Shown in pieces: positions 16,713 to 26,194 of a stretch of 64,000 bases of DNA. The position numbers and the translations under genes were made by a program. Below the pieces are notes generated by a model. The model did no database searches, had not been told where the DNA came from, and saw only the letters and a program-made list of their open reading frames with translations. Source of the DNA: Salegentibacter echinorum (GTDB taxonomy: Bacteria > Bacteroidota > Bacteroidia > Flavobacteriales > Flavobacteriaceae); NCBI RefSeq assembly GCF_900129445.1, contig NZ_FQVT01000001.1, forward strand, positions 186,001 to 250,000, given 5' to 3'. Position 1 is the first letter of the stretch; each line of letters begins with the position of its first letter.

Positions 16713-17703
16713 AGTATCCATAGTTTTACCTGTTTACAATGTTGAAAAATACATTTCCAAATCTATTGAAAGTATTTTAAACCAAAATTTCACCAATTTT
16801 GAACTGTTGATCATTGACGATGGGAGTCCAGACAAAAGCATTCAAACAGCAAAAACTTATGAAGATAACCGGATAAAAATTTTTCATAAAGAAAATGGAG
16901 GACTATCCGATGCACGGAACTACGGCCTGAAAAGAGCAGCTGGTGAGTACATCTATTTTATGGATTCTGATGATTGGATTGAACCTAACCTCTTAGAAGA
17001 AAATATTGCTATTCTGGATACAGAAAAACTAGATTTTGTCATATTTGGATATCAACAAGATAATGAAAATCTGGAAGGGAAAGTTTTGAATAGTCTTGAT
17101 TTTGTTCCTCCTAACCTTAAGTTGAGAAAAGGTCAAGATGTTTTAACTGTAGATCAAGAAATTTTGGGTCTTATGGGATATGCCTGGAATAAAATTTATA
17201 AGTTAGATTTTCTTAAAAAGCATGAACTCCAATTTGAAAAAGGTACCTCTTTAGTTGAAGATATACTTTTTAACTCTCAGGTTTACAACCTTTCAAATCG
17301 CCTACATTTCAATAATAATGCATATTATCACTATATAAATAGACCAGTTGTAACCTTAATTAAACAATTCCATTCAAACTCGTTTGAATTAAAAAAGAAT
17401 AAGACAATTGCACTCGAAGAATTTTTAATTGGCTGGAGCCTAAAAGAGGAGGAAATAAAAAGAATTCAAGCACTAAGCTTGATACAGGGTATTAGATATT
17501 GTATCCATAATCTCTACTCCTATAAAAACAGCTTGAGCCATACAGAAAAAAAGGCGTATTTAAATTATATGCTTTCAGATGGTCTTACCAGGGAGGTAAT
17601 AAATTTTTACAATCCAACAAATTTAAAAGATAAGGTGTACAAATTCTTACTCAAACATAAATTAGTTGGCCCTCTTCATAATTTATCCACGCTTACAAAA
17701 TAG
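16702..17703 (+). CDS. Family 2 glycosyltransferase
   Basis: A 333-residue GT-A fold enzyme. The nucleotide-sugar site is SIVLPVYNVEKYISKSIES near the N-terminus. LLIIDDGSPDKS carries the first aspartates, and YFMDSDDWIEPN carries the DxD-like metal-binding motif. It adds one sugar to the lipid-linked repeat unit on the cytoplasmic side. Donor and linkage cannot be deduced. The start overlaps the wzx end by 11 bp, consistent with translational coupling. Its C-terminal 150 residues are helical and variable, as is normal for capsule GT2 enzymes. Confidence 0.9.
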   Translation: MEPKVSIVLPVYNVEKYISKSIESILNQNFTNFELLIIDDGSPDKSIQTAKTYEDNRIKIFHKENGGLSDARNYGLKRAAGEYIYFMDSDDWIEPNLLEENIAILDTEKLDFVIFGYQQDNENLEGKVLNSLDFVPPNLKLRKGQDVLTVDQEILGLMGYAWNKIYKLDFLKKHELQFEKGTSLVEDILFNSQVYNLSNRLHFNNNAYYHYINRPVVTLIKQFHSNSFELKKNKTIALEEFLIGWSLKEEEIKRIQALSLIQGIRYCIHNLYSYKNSLSHTEKKAYLNYMLSDGLTREVINFYNPTNLKDKVYKFLLKHKLVGPLHNLSTLTK

Positions 17704-17709
17704 CTCAAA

Positions 17710-18765
17710 TTGATACAGCAACTCATTGGTTTTAAAAAAAAGTATTTTATAAAACTGCTTTTACAATCAAGAAAACCTTATTCCTATTTTTCCACTACAA
17801 CCATATCAAAAATTCACAGGAACGTTTTTATCTTTCTTGCTGCAGATTATGGTAATCTTGGAGATGTAGCCATAACATTTGCTCAAACAAAATTTCTAGA
17901 AGAATACGCTCCTGATGCAAACATTATTGAGATACCCATAAGTCAAAGCTTGGAAGGTTTTCATTTTGTTCGCAGAAATATTAAACCGGGAGATATTGTA
18001 ACTACTGTAGGTGGAGGCAACTTAGGGGATATGTATGATCAAATTGAATACATTCGCCAGTTAGTGGTGAAGTTATTTCCGAATAATAAAATAATTTCCT
18101 TTCCGCAGACTTTCGATTTTGGCAACACACATCAAGGAAACAATGCTTTAAAAAAAGCAGCTAAGATATATAATAAACATAAAAATCTCGTTTTTGTAGC
18201 TCGTGAAAAGGTTTCCTATGAACTTATGCAAAAACATTTTACAAACGCGACCATATTGCTCACCCCGGACATCGTGCTATCCTTAAATAAAAGTGATAGG
18301 GAAGGAGAGTCTGGTCGTGAAGGCGCTGTGATGTGTATGAGGAGTGATAAGGAAAAAAACTTAACAACTTCTCAGTCTGAAATCTTGAATGACATAGTTT
18401 CGTCACAATATAAGAAGGTAATTACCTATGATACCCATCTAGGTCGAAATAATTTATCAGTAACAGAAAGAAAAGACGAGCTAATGAAAATCTGGAATGC
18501 TTTCAGAAATGCTGAATTAGTTGTAACAGATAGGCTACATGGTATGATTTTCTGTTATATAACAAATACTCCTTGTTTGGTATTTCTTAATAATAACCAT
18601 AAAGTTAACGGCACCCATAAATGGTTTCCAAAAGAATGCAATATTAAACTTATAGAAGAATTTGAGGAACAAGAAATTACGGACTCTATAGTTGAATTAC
18701 AGTCAAATTCCTTTGCCTATTCAAGCTTGAAGGAACATTATAACCCTCTTTTAAAACAGCTATAA
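17710..18765 (+). CDS. Polysaccharide pyruvyl transferase family protein
   Basis: A 351-residue member of the CsaB/EpsO-like family, which transfers pyruvate from PEP to a sugar as a ketal and adds negative charge to the polymer. Family blocks seen are AADYGNLGDVAITFAQTKFL, TVGGGNLGDMYD, SFPQTFDFG and, near the C-terminus, VVTDRLHGMIF. I took the TTG at 17710 as start, since it lies 6 bp after the previous stop and no ATG occurs before the conserved region. The stop overlaps the next ATG by one base. A pyruvylated sugar in the product is therefore likely. Confidence 0.88.
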   Translation: MIQQLIGFKKKYFIKLLLQSRKPYSYFSTTTISKIHRNVFIFLAADYGNLGDVAITFAQTKFLEEYAPDANIIEIPISQSLEGFHFVRRNIKPGDIVTTVGGGNLGDMYDQIEYIRQLVVKLFPNNKIISFPQTFDFGNTHQGNNALKKAAKIYNKHKNLVFVAREKVSYELMQKHFTNATILLTPDIVLSLNKSDREGESGREGAVMCMRSDKEKNLTTSQSEILNDIVSSQYKKVITYDTHLGRNNLSVTERKDELMKIWNAFRNAELVVTDRLHGMIFCYITNTPCLVFLNNNHKVNGTHKWFPKECNIKLIEEFEEQEITDSIVELQSNSFAYSSLKEHYNPLLKQL

Positions 18766-19877
18766 TGGAAAAAATTCTTCATATAGTGGACCGAATGGAT
18801 AGAGGAGGGGCCGAAATGATGATTATGAATCTTTATCGGGTTCTTGATAGAAATCGATTCCAATTCGATTTTCTATATTTTACAGAGAAAAAGTGCGATT
18901 TTGATGATGAAATAAGGGATTTGGGCGGCACTATTTTCAATATACCTGAAAGTATAAAGGATCCTTTTACCAGAATTATAACCATAAGAAAGCTCCTCAG
19001 AAAAAATAAAGATATCAGGATAATTCATTGCCATACACTCTTTAGCATAGGACTTCATCTATTTGCTGGGAGGTTAGCAGGTGTGCCCGTGAGAATAGCC
19101 CATTCTCATAATACAAGTGATAAAAAAGGAAGTGATTTTTTTCGTCAGGTATATCATACCCTAATGCGAAAAATGATTTTTGCAAACGCAACCCATTATA
19201 TTTCATGTGGTGAAAAAGCTAAAACATTTTTATTTCCAAAAGTAAAAAAGAAAATACTTTTGTTGAATAATGCTATCGATACGGAATTTTTTAGCCGTAT
19301 TGGACGGGAAAATGAAAATTACTTTAGAAATGAATTTCATCTTCAGGATAATTGTCTGGTTGTTGTCCAAATAGGTTCTATAAACAAAACTAAAAATCAA
19401 GAATTCACTCTTCGTCTTTCCGAAGCATTAAACGATTTAGAAATAAACCACCAAATTTTCATCATTGGTGAGGGTGACGATAGAATTGACCTTGAGAATT
19501 TAGCTAGTTCTAAAAACTTCAGAGGCAATGTGATCTTTTTGGGTAAAAGAAAGGATATTCCTAATCTTCTTGGTGGCGCTGATTTAATGCTAATGCCTTC
19601 CTTACATGAAGGCTTCCCTGTTGTTTTGGTAGAAGCACAAGCCGCAGGCACTCCTGCCCTGATTTCCGAAAATATTTCTAAAGAGGTAGACCTGGGCGTG
19701 GAGCTGGTTAACTATGAATCTCTGAGTAGCGATTATAAGCATTGGATCGAAAAGATAAAATATATCCGCAAACAAAAGAAAATAGCCAATTCAGAGAGAT
19801 TGGCAATTCTTAAGCAGAAAGGATTTGATACGAAAGATAGCTGCCAAAAATTGACCCATTTCTATTTAAATGTATAG
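18765..19877 (+). CDS. Family 4-type glycosyltransferase
   Basis: A 370-residue GT-B fold enzyme. The N-terminal acceptor domain starts KILHIVDRMDRGGAEMMIMN, the GGAE motif being typical of EpsF-like transferases. The C-terminal donor domain holds VVQIGSINKTKNQ, VIFLGKRKDIPNLL and the EX7E-type segment LHEGFPVVLVEAQAAGTP. It is a retaining transferase of the repeat-unit assembly line. Sugar specificity is unknown. Its ATG shares a base with the preceding stop. A 92-bp gap follows before the next GT gene. Confidence 0.9.
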   Translation: MEKILHIVDRMDRGGAEMMIMNLYRVLDRNRFQFDFLYFTEKKCDFDDEIRDLGGTIFNIPESIKDPFTRIITIRKLLRKNKDIRIIHCHTLFSIGLHLFAGRLAGVPVRIAHSHNTSDKKGSDFFRQVYHTLMRKMIFANATHYISCGEKAKTFLFPKVKKKILLLNNAIDTEFFSRIGRENENYFRNEFHLQDNCLVVVQIGSINKTKNQEFTLRLSEALNDLEINHQIFIIGEGDDRIDLENLASSKNFRGNVIFLGKRKDIPNLLGGADLMLMPSLHEGFPVVLVEAQAAGTPALISENISKEVDLGVELVNYESLSSDYKHWIEKIKYIRKQKKIANSERLAILKQKGFDTKDSCQKLTHFYLNV

Positions 19878-19969
19878 GCAAACATCAGAATTATTTTTGG
19901 TTTACTTTTCGGCTAACAGCAAAAGAAAACCATTCTTTAAAAATATAAACACCTTTAATTCGTCAGCAC

Positions 19970-20998
19970 TTGAGATCACCTAAAATAAGTGTAATAGTTC
20001 CTTGTTACAATGTTCAAGATTATGTTGAGAAATGTCTCGATAGCATTGTTTCCAATCGCTATTCTGAACTAGAAATAATATTGATCAACGACGGTTCTAC
20101 AGACCAAACTTTGGAGACGCTGAAAAAATTACAGCAGATATATAGTCAAGAAAACCTTAAGATCATCGATCAGTCAAATCAAGGACCTTCCGAAACCCGA
20201 AATAAAGGAATACAAGTTTCGCAAGGAGAATACATAATGTTTATAGATAGTGACGACTGGGTAGGCCCGGATTATTTTGTTCATTTTGTAAACAGTCTAA
20301 AAGGCATGGATTTGGTTTTAGCCTCATATACCCGTGAGTTCGGAAACTACAGCAAACCGCGATCTCTCGGAGTAGAGGGAAAAAAAGATGCCAGGATGAT
20401 TCAAAGAAGAATGGTAGGACTGCTTGAAAAGGAATTACAAGACCCTTCACAAGCAGATAGCATAGTAACTGTCTGGGGTAAAATGTATAAATCTGAAATA
20501 TTAAAAGGCAAGAAACTAAAATTTAAATCCACCGAAGAGATCGGTACTGCAGAAGACCTTCTTTTTAATGTGGACTACCTTCATTTCTGTCAGAATGTTT
20601 TTTGTATAGATAAACCTTTATATCATTATCGAAGAAATAATCAAGACTCTTTTACATCAGTTTATAAGGCTAACCTATTTACTCTTTGGACAAACTTATT
20701 TAATCATCTTTTTGCAAGAGTAAAATCGAATGGAGATGTATTTTGTAAGGCCTATTTTAATAGAATATGTCTGAGCATCATAGTACTTGGTCTAAATGAA
20801 ATTAGAAATCCGGCTGGTTCATCTACTATAAAAAAGAATCTTCTAAAATTTTTGCAGAGTCCGTTGTACGAAAAAGCATTTTCTCAACTTCAGTTGAGAC
20901 ATTTTCCTATGCATTGGAAAATATTTTTTCTTTTCGCCAAAACAAAAAATGTGTCTGGACTTTATCTTATGTTAAAAGCTATAAACACACTTAAGTAA
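19970..20998 (+). CDS. Family 2 glycosyltransferase
   Basis: A 342-residue GT-A enzyme: ISVIVPCYNVQDYVEKCLDS at the N-terminus, IILINDGSTDQT, and the metal-binding FIDSDDWVGPD. The TTG at 19970 is taken as the start, because it immediately precedes the conserved KISVIVPCYN and no ATG lies close upstream in frame. The C-terminal half shows YHYRRNNQDSF, a common feature of capsule GT2 enzymes. It ends one base before the next gene's ATG, so the two are tightly coupled. Confidence 0.88.
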   Translation: MRSPKISVIVPCYNVQDYVEKCLDSIVSNRYSELEIILINDGSTDQTLETLKKLQQIYSQENLKIIDQSNQGPSETRNKGIQVSQGEYIMFIDSDDWVGPDYFVHFVNSLKGMDLVLASYTREFGNYSKPRSLGVEGKKDARMIQRRMVGLLEKELQDPSQADSIVTVWGKMYKSEILKGKKLKFKSTEEIGTAEDLLFNVDYLHFCQNVFCIDKPLYHYRRNNQDSFTSVYKANLFTLWTNLFNHLFARVKSNGDVFCKAYFNRICLSIIVLGLNEIRNPAGSSTIKKNLLKFLQSPLYEKAFSQLQLRHFPMHWKIFFLFAKTKNVSGLYLMLKAINTLK

Positions 20999-20999
20999 T

Positions 21000-21932
21000 A
21001 TGTCCATATCAATAGCGATTCCATTTTATAACGCGGAAAAATTTTTGCCCGATGCAATCCGTTCTGTATTTGCACAAACATTTCAAGAATGGGAATTAAT
21101 TCTCATAGACGACGGTTCTACCGATGGATCTTTAGAAATTGCGCAATCCATAAATGATCCTAGGGTAAGGGTTTTAGCAGACGGTAAAAACAAGAAATTA
21201 GCCGGCAGATTGAACCAAGTCGTGGAGTTAGTTAAGTACGACTATATAGCAAGAATGGACGCTGATGATATTATGGATCCAAGACGTCTACAAATACAAT
21301 ATGACATTTTAGAAAATACAGATTATGATCTTACCACAACAGGTTTGTACTCTATTAAGAATGATTTGACTCTGGCAGGAATGAGAGGAGTAGAATTTTC
21401 AGATAAACTTTCAGTTAAGGATGTAATTAATCGTAAGGTTGAAATTCTTCATGCGAGTGTCTTAGCAAGAAAATCATGGTATGAAAGGAATAGATATGAT
21501 GAATCCTTACCAGTCGCCCAAGATTATGACCTTTGGCTAGGTGCTGCAAGTCGCGAAGACTTAAAAATTAAGATTGTCAGTGACCCCTTATATGTTTACA
21601 GGGAGGAAGGTAACGTGACAGTGCAAAAACTACTTAAAGCCTATGGACTAACAAGCAGGATTATTGAAAAGTACAATGTAGATAAACAATTTGCCAAGAA
21701 GCAAATTTTAAACTCGAAAATCAAAAGCTTTATTGTAAAAATGCTAGATAAATTTGATCTTTTACATCACCTACACAACAAAAGAAACCAGCTGCAATTA
21801 GTTGATGAAGAAAATATAAAAGACTATAGCAAAATGCTCAGACGAATCCAAGAAACTCAAGTGCCAGGTTTAGTTGATAAAAATTTTCGTGATTTTCCAA
21901 AGGAAGCCACGGGAGACAGTAACTACAATTAG
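21000..21932 (+). CDS. Family 2 glycosyltransferase
   Basis: A 310-residue GT-A enzyme: SISIAIPFYNAEKFLPDAIR, LILIDDGSTDGS and ARMDADDIMDPRR (the DxD motif). AQDYDLWLGAA carries the likely catalytic-base region. It differs from the two other GT2 proteins by its short N-terminal domain and the MDADD rather than DSDD motif, a form often seen in EpsE/WaaB-like transferases. It begins one base after the preceding stop and is followed by the polymerase gene 37 bp on. Confidence 0.9.
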   Translation: MSISIAIPFYNAEKFLPDAIRSVFAQTFQEWELILIDDGSTDGSLEIAQSINDPRVRVLADGKNKKLAGRLNQVVELVKYDYIARMDADDIMDPRRLQIQYDILENTDYDLTTTGLYSIKNDLTLAGMRGVEFSDKLSVKDVINRKVEILHASVLARKSWYERNRYDESLPVAQDYDLWLGAASREDLKIKIVSDPLYVYREEGNVTVQKLLKAYGLTSRIIEKYNVDKQFAKKQILNSKIKSFIVKMLDKFDLLHHLHNKRNQLQLVDEENIKDYSKMLRRIQETQVPGLVDKNFRDFPKEATGDSNYN

Positions 21933-21969
21933 GTTACATTTTTTATAGCTTCTAAAGCAACAAATTTTC

Positions 21970-23055
21970 ATGTTAGAATTTATTCCAATAGAAATATACA
22001 CCCCTATTTACTACCACATTCTGCTGAGCGTAGTACTTATGACTATACTCCATAGTCAAGTACTTCAGATTAATGACAAAGTAAATCTTGTCTATGTTAG
22101 AAGTTGCGGTCTGATTCTATTAATTTTTGTTCTTGGATATATGGGTCTACGACCCCTAAGTGGAATTTTCACGGATATGGGCTTATACGCTAAGTATTTT
22201 TTCCAAATTCAGGAGGGGAATAATTTCAGTCTCGGTGAAGATTTTCTTTTTGACTTACTACTATTAATCACAGCTTACGCAACAAACATTGATTTTTTTT
22301 TCCTTTTATGTGCTGGCCTTTATGTAATTCCTCTCTACTTGGGATCAAAGAAATGGTTTGGTGGTTATTGGTTTTATTCGTTTTTATTTTTAGTGATATC
22401 ATTTTCTTTCTGGAACTATGGCACTAACGGGATTAGGAATGGCATAGCAACTTCTATATTTATTCTAGGCTTGTCTAGAGAGAACAAAAGAAATCAGATC
22501 ATTCTTATCTTGGTTGCAGTTGGTTTTCATAAATCTATGCTACTTCCTGCAATAGCTTATGCTGCGACGTTTATAAATAACAACCCCAAGGTCTATTTAC
22601 GGTTTTGGCTGCTATGCATACCTCTTTCTTTGTTCCTTGGTGGATATTTAGAATCAATTATAACATATTTAGGTTTCGGTGATGATCGACTTTCCAAATA
22701 TTTGACAGATGAAGAGTTTGGCGCCAACTATAATAGAGGTTTTAGATGGGATTTCTTAATCTATAGTGCTGCCGGGGTGTTTGCAGGCTACTATTTTATT
22801 TTCAAAAGAAAGTTTAAAGATAACTTTTACAACCATTTGTTCAATATTTATCTAATTGCCAATGGTTTTTGGATACTAATAATACGCGCGAGCTACTCTA
22901 ATAGATTTGCTTATTTGTCTTGGTTTCTTTTAGGAATAATAGTAGTCTACCCATTTTTAAAAGAAAAATTATTTGTTAATCAGCACCAAAAACTGGGAGG
23001 CACTTTACTCGTCTACTTTATGTTCACCTACATTATGAATGTGATTTTAGCATAG
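21970..23055 (+). CDS. EpsG-like polysaccharide polymerase (Wzy)
   Basis: A 361-residue membrane protein with about 10 hydrophobic segments. The YMGLRPLSGIFTDMGLYAKY region and the FWNYGTNGIRNGIATSIFIL segment with its conserved NGIRNGIA are characteristic of the EpsG family. AVGFHKSMLLPAIAY further along is also typical. EpsG-type proteins polymerise repeat units in the periplasm after flipping. It is the only polymerase candidate in the locus. Codon use here is AT-rich, as in the neighbouring GT genes. Confidence 0.85.
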   Translation: MLEFIPIEIYTPIYYHILLSVVLMTILHSQVLQINDKVNLVYVRSCGLILLIFVLGYMGLRPLSGIFTDMGLYAKYFFQIQEGNNFSLGEDFLFDLLLLITAYATNIDFFFLLCAGLYVIPLYLGSKKWFGGYWFYSFLFLVISFSFWNYGTNGIRNGIATSIFILGLSRENKRNQIILILVAVGFHKSMLLPAIAYAATFINNNPKVYLRFWLLCIPLSLFLGGYLESIITYLGFGDDRLSKYLTDEEFGANYNRGFRWDFLIYSAAGVFAGYYFIFKRKFKDNFYNHLFNIYLIANGFWILIIRASYSNRFAYLSWFLLGIIVVYPFLKEKLFVNQHQKLGGTLLVYFMFTYIMNVILA

Positions 23056-23080
23056 CCTTTATTAAGTAAAAAATTCAAAA

Positions 23081-24265
23081 ATGAAAATCGCTTATATAAT
23101 AACCGACTACGGAGCCTTTAACAATTTCCTGGCTGAACTATCGGTCAACCTCTTACAGAAAAAATATGAGATCCATGTTATTTGTTCAAATGATAAGGTA
23201 ATCAACCGAAAAGATAAATACAATTATGTCGAGTTGGGAATTAATTTTTATCATTTAGAATTTCCTAGGGGATTTAATTTTCTAAAACATCTTAAAATTT
23301 CGAAAAAGATTCATCATTTGCTCGAAAAAATTGACCCTGATCTTGTTCATATAAATTTTACTACTGCTGCATTTACTACTTTACTTTATAAAAAACCACG
23401 ATTCCCTACCCTAGGGACTTTTCACGGCCTCGGTTTTCCTGTTTTATCCGGCCGTAGAAGAAAGATCTTCAAGCTTGTAGAAAATTTTTGTTTTACAAGA
23501 TTAGATCAGATATGGCTCCTAAATAAAGTGGATTATGATATTGTTAATAAAACCCACCCACATAAGGCTTTTTATTATGATTCAGCAGGTTTAGGATGTG
23601 ATTTGGATAAATTCAACCCCGAAAATTTTTCCCAGGGGTCAAAGTCTATACTAAAGAAGAAATTAGAAATAAGGCCGGATGATTTTGTAATAACTTTTAC
23701 AGGACGATATGTTGATTTTAAAGGCTATCACCTTGTAGTAAGATCTTTTTTTGAAGCGTTTCAAAAACATAAAAATTTAAAATTAATCCTGTTGGGAGGA
23801 AGAGACCCAATTCATCCAACGGGATTGTCAAAAGAAGAAGAAGAACAGCTGTTAGAATGCCCAAATATTATAGATATTGGTTTCACCCACGAAATTGAAA
23901 AGTATTTATCAATTTCTGATGTATTCTTATTCCCTAGCGTAAAAGAAGGTGTGCCGGTATGTATAATTGAAGCTTTAGCAATGGCTGTGCCGGTTATAAC
24001 TGCAGACAGCAGAGGTTGTAATGAATTAATCTTTGACTATAAGAATGGCTTACTAATAGCCAATCCTCCTATGATAAGTGATATAGTAGGTAAAATTTAC
24101 CTCCTAATAAATAATAATGAATATTTAAAAAAGTTAGCCAATCAAGCTAGAAATGACAGGACAATATATGGTAGAGAAAACTTTATTGAAGAACAGTGTG
24201 AGATTTATAATCTAACCATTTCCAGGTCGAAGCGAAAAGAAGGGCAAGAAGTTGAACATGCTTAA
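23081..24265 (+). CDS. Family 4-type glycosyltransferase
   Basis: A 394-residue GT-B enzyme. The N-terminal domain holds HINFTTAAFTTLLY and GTFHGLGFPVLSG. The C-terminal donor domain has VITFTGRYVDFKGYHLVVRS, LILLGGRDP, SDVFLFPSVKEGVPVCIIEA (the EX7E element) and AVPVITADSRGCNELI. It resembles transferases that make alpha linkages in capsule repeats. It is the last transferase before the initiating enzyme and is separated from it by a 472-bp gap, the largest break inside the locus. Confidence 0.9.
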   Translation: MKIAYIITDYGAFNNFLAELSVNLLQKKYEIHVICSNDKVINRKDKYNYVELGINFYHLEFPRGFNFLKHLKISKKIHHLLEKIDPDLVHINFTTAAFTTLLYKKPRFPTLGTFHGLGFPVLSGRRRKIFKLVENFCFTRLDQIWLLNKVDYDIVNKTHPHKAFYYDSAGLGCDLDKFNPENFSQGSKSILKKKLEIRPDDFVITFTGRYVDFKGYHLVVRSFFEAFQKHKNLKLILLGGRDPIHPTGLSKEEEEQLLECPNIIDIGFTHEIEKYLSISDVFLFPSVKEGVPVCIIEALAMAVPVITADSRGCNELIFDYKNGLLIANPPMISDIVGKIYLLINNNEYLKKLANQARNDRTIYGRENFIEEQCEIYNLTISRSKRKEGQEVEHA

Positions 24266-24737
24266 TCAAATAAATATAAATTTTCACAGAATATTTATTT
24301 ATTCTGCAATTAGTTGATTATTTAAAATTCTAAAAATAAAAATTTAAGACTATTCGAATCATTTCATTTCTAAGCCTTCTTACTTGAAAAACACAGCAAA
24401 ATAATAAATCATCAAAAATTAATCTATAATGAACATTCTCGCTCAAGTAGTAATAATCGATATTTCTATGTGATTTACAAGCGGTTTGTTGATCTTGTAT
24501 TCCTCGACACCATGCCAGGACCTTCAATTTTAATCCTAAGGCGCAGTGATTAAAAAATGAAAGTAACACATAACAATTTCTAAGCTTTTTAAAAAAAAGA
24601 GAACGATAGTTGCTTTTAAAATTGACTGTTGCAAAATAGAAAATAAACATTATATATTATTCTTTGAAACTTAAACATTTCCCATTGGCCCTACCCGATT
24701 ATACCCCATCTTATATAATCAGCTAAAATTTTTTAAA
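24266..24737. other. Gap inside the polysaccharide locus
   Basis: This 472-bp stretch lies between the last GT gene and the initiating transferase. A 106-codon minus-strand ORF exists but has no recognisable features and an unlikely cysteine- and tyrosine-rich composition, so I do not call it. The stretch may be a recombination scar between the variable GT block and the conserved export block. Confidence 0.35.
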
Positions 24738-25925
24738 ATGAACATTTTAGATCAGGACATTTTATTGGACCTATTTCACCGGTATTATCTGTTTTTTGCC
24801 GGCTGCGTGTTTTTACTGGCCTTTGTACTTACCTGGTATTTCACCCCCAAGGTGTTATGGGTGAGCAGGGAAAAAAATATGATGAAGGAGATAAATGACC
24901 GGAGTTCCCATTCCACCGCAATTCCTCCTTTTGGTGGTGTTGCTTTTTTCCTGGTACTGGTACTAGTAATAAGTGTTTTGCAAGCCTTAAGAACTTCGCC
25001 TACCGGAAATCATTTAATTATAGGACTTACCTTTCTTTTTATGGCCGGCTTAAAAGACGATCTGGTTATTTCTTCGGCTAAATTAAAATTCGTTAGTCAG
25101 TTGTTTGTCGCAGGATTTATTATTTTTTCCCCAGAGTTACAGTTGACAAGCTTACATGGGTTTTGGGGGATTTTCGAGATACCTATGGTTTTGGGTTATG
25201 CATTTAAGGTATTAATTGTGGTAGCCCTTATTAATGCTTATAATTTGATAGATGGGATAGATGGGCTTGCCGGAATTTTGGGAATTGTGATCTCCCTTAC
25301 CTACGCCATGGTTTTTTACGCTACCGGACACCCTTATTTTGTATTATTAAGCCTAACGGTGGCAGGACTTTTATCAGCATTTCTTCGGTTTAATTTTTCT
25401 CGGGGAAGAAGAAAAATGTTTATGGGTGATGGTGGAAGCCTGGTAATAGGCTTTATGATCGCTTTTTTAAGTTTAAAGATCCTGGTTATGCAGCCCTATG
25501 AGCCTTTAATGAAAGAAGGTTTTGTCCCCGAAAACAGATTGTTATTTGCTTTAGCTGTTTTGTTTATCCCAATTTTTGATACGCTTAGAGTCATTTGTAT
25601 TCGTTTAAAAAATGGAAAAACCCCCTTTGAAGCCGACCGTAATCATATGCACCATGTATTACTGGATAATGGCTTAAGTCATAAAAAAGCCAGTTTTGTG
25701 CTTGGAGGATTAAACCTTGCCGTAATAATTATTTATATGATGTTAAGTCGAGATCTAAAAAGTATTGGTATGAGCCTTGCGATGCTCGCTATTTTCGCGG
25801 TAGTGGCAATAGCTTTTGCCGGACTAAAAAGAAAGTCGCAACAAAGAACGATCTTATATGGCCGGCCAAAAGGAATTAAGGTAGAGCGACGACAACAAAG
25901 GGAAGCGGTGTGGAATGAAGAGTGA
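24738..25925 (+). CDS. WecA/TagO-like undecaprenyl-phosphate sugar-1-phosphate transferase
   Basis: A 395-residue polytopic membrane enzyme of the MraY/WecA family. It starts synthesis by loading a hexosamine phosphate (usually GlcNAc-1-P) on undecaprenyl phosphate. Motifs visible are the cytoplasmic AGLKDDLV, AYNLIDGIDGLAG (substrate and Mg binding), KMFMGDGGSLVIG and the histidine-rich NHMHHVLL. About 10 transmembrane segments are apparent. The C-terminus ends in a basic tail. It is the only initiating transferase in the locus, since no WbaP/WcaJ-type protein is present. Confidence 0.92.
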   Translation: MNILDQDILLDLFHRYYLFFAGCVFLLAFVLTWYFTPKVLWVSREKNMMKEINDRSSHSTAIPPFGGVAFFLVLVLVISVLQALRTSPTGNHLIIGLTFLFMAGLKDDLVISSAKLKFVSQLFVAGFIIFSPELQLTSLHGFWGIFEIPMVLGYAFKVLIVVALINAYNLIDGIDGLAGILGIVISLTYAMVFYATGHPYFVLLSLTVAGLLSAFLRFNFSRGRRKMFMGDGGSLVIGFMIAFLSLKILVMQPYEPLMKEGFVPENRLLFALAVLFIPIFDTLRVICIRLKNGKTPFEADRNHMHHVLLDNGLSHKKASFVLGGLNLAVIIIYMMLSRDLKSIGMSLAMLAIFAVVAIAFAGLKRKSQQRTILYGRPKGIKVERRQQREAVWNEE

Positions 25926-26194
25926 AAGTGTGAAGAGTGGAATAGTGAAGAATTATAGACTAAAATTCCCGAACCGCAAACCAAAAACTATAAAAAACAG
26001 ATCTACTACTATCTAATATTTCAAAACGACAAACTAACCATAAGGTCGCAATACACGCTATCATAAAATCGGGAAACCCGAACTAACGGCAACATAAAAC
26101 ATCAAATCCAACTACCATCTACCGACTAAAGTCAACTTACTTTACTAAATAAAAATACACATAAACCCATATATTCGCTAAAATTTTGAAAACA

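Noticed and set aside
24330-24650. 106-codon minus-strand ORF in the gap of the polysaccharide locus
   Set aside because: Antisense to the operon, no start context, cysteine- and tyrosine-rich composition and no motif. Probably chance or a decayed remnant I cannot place.
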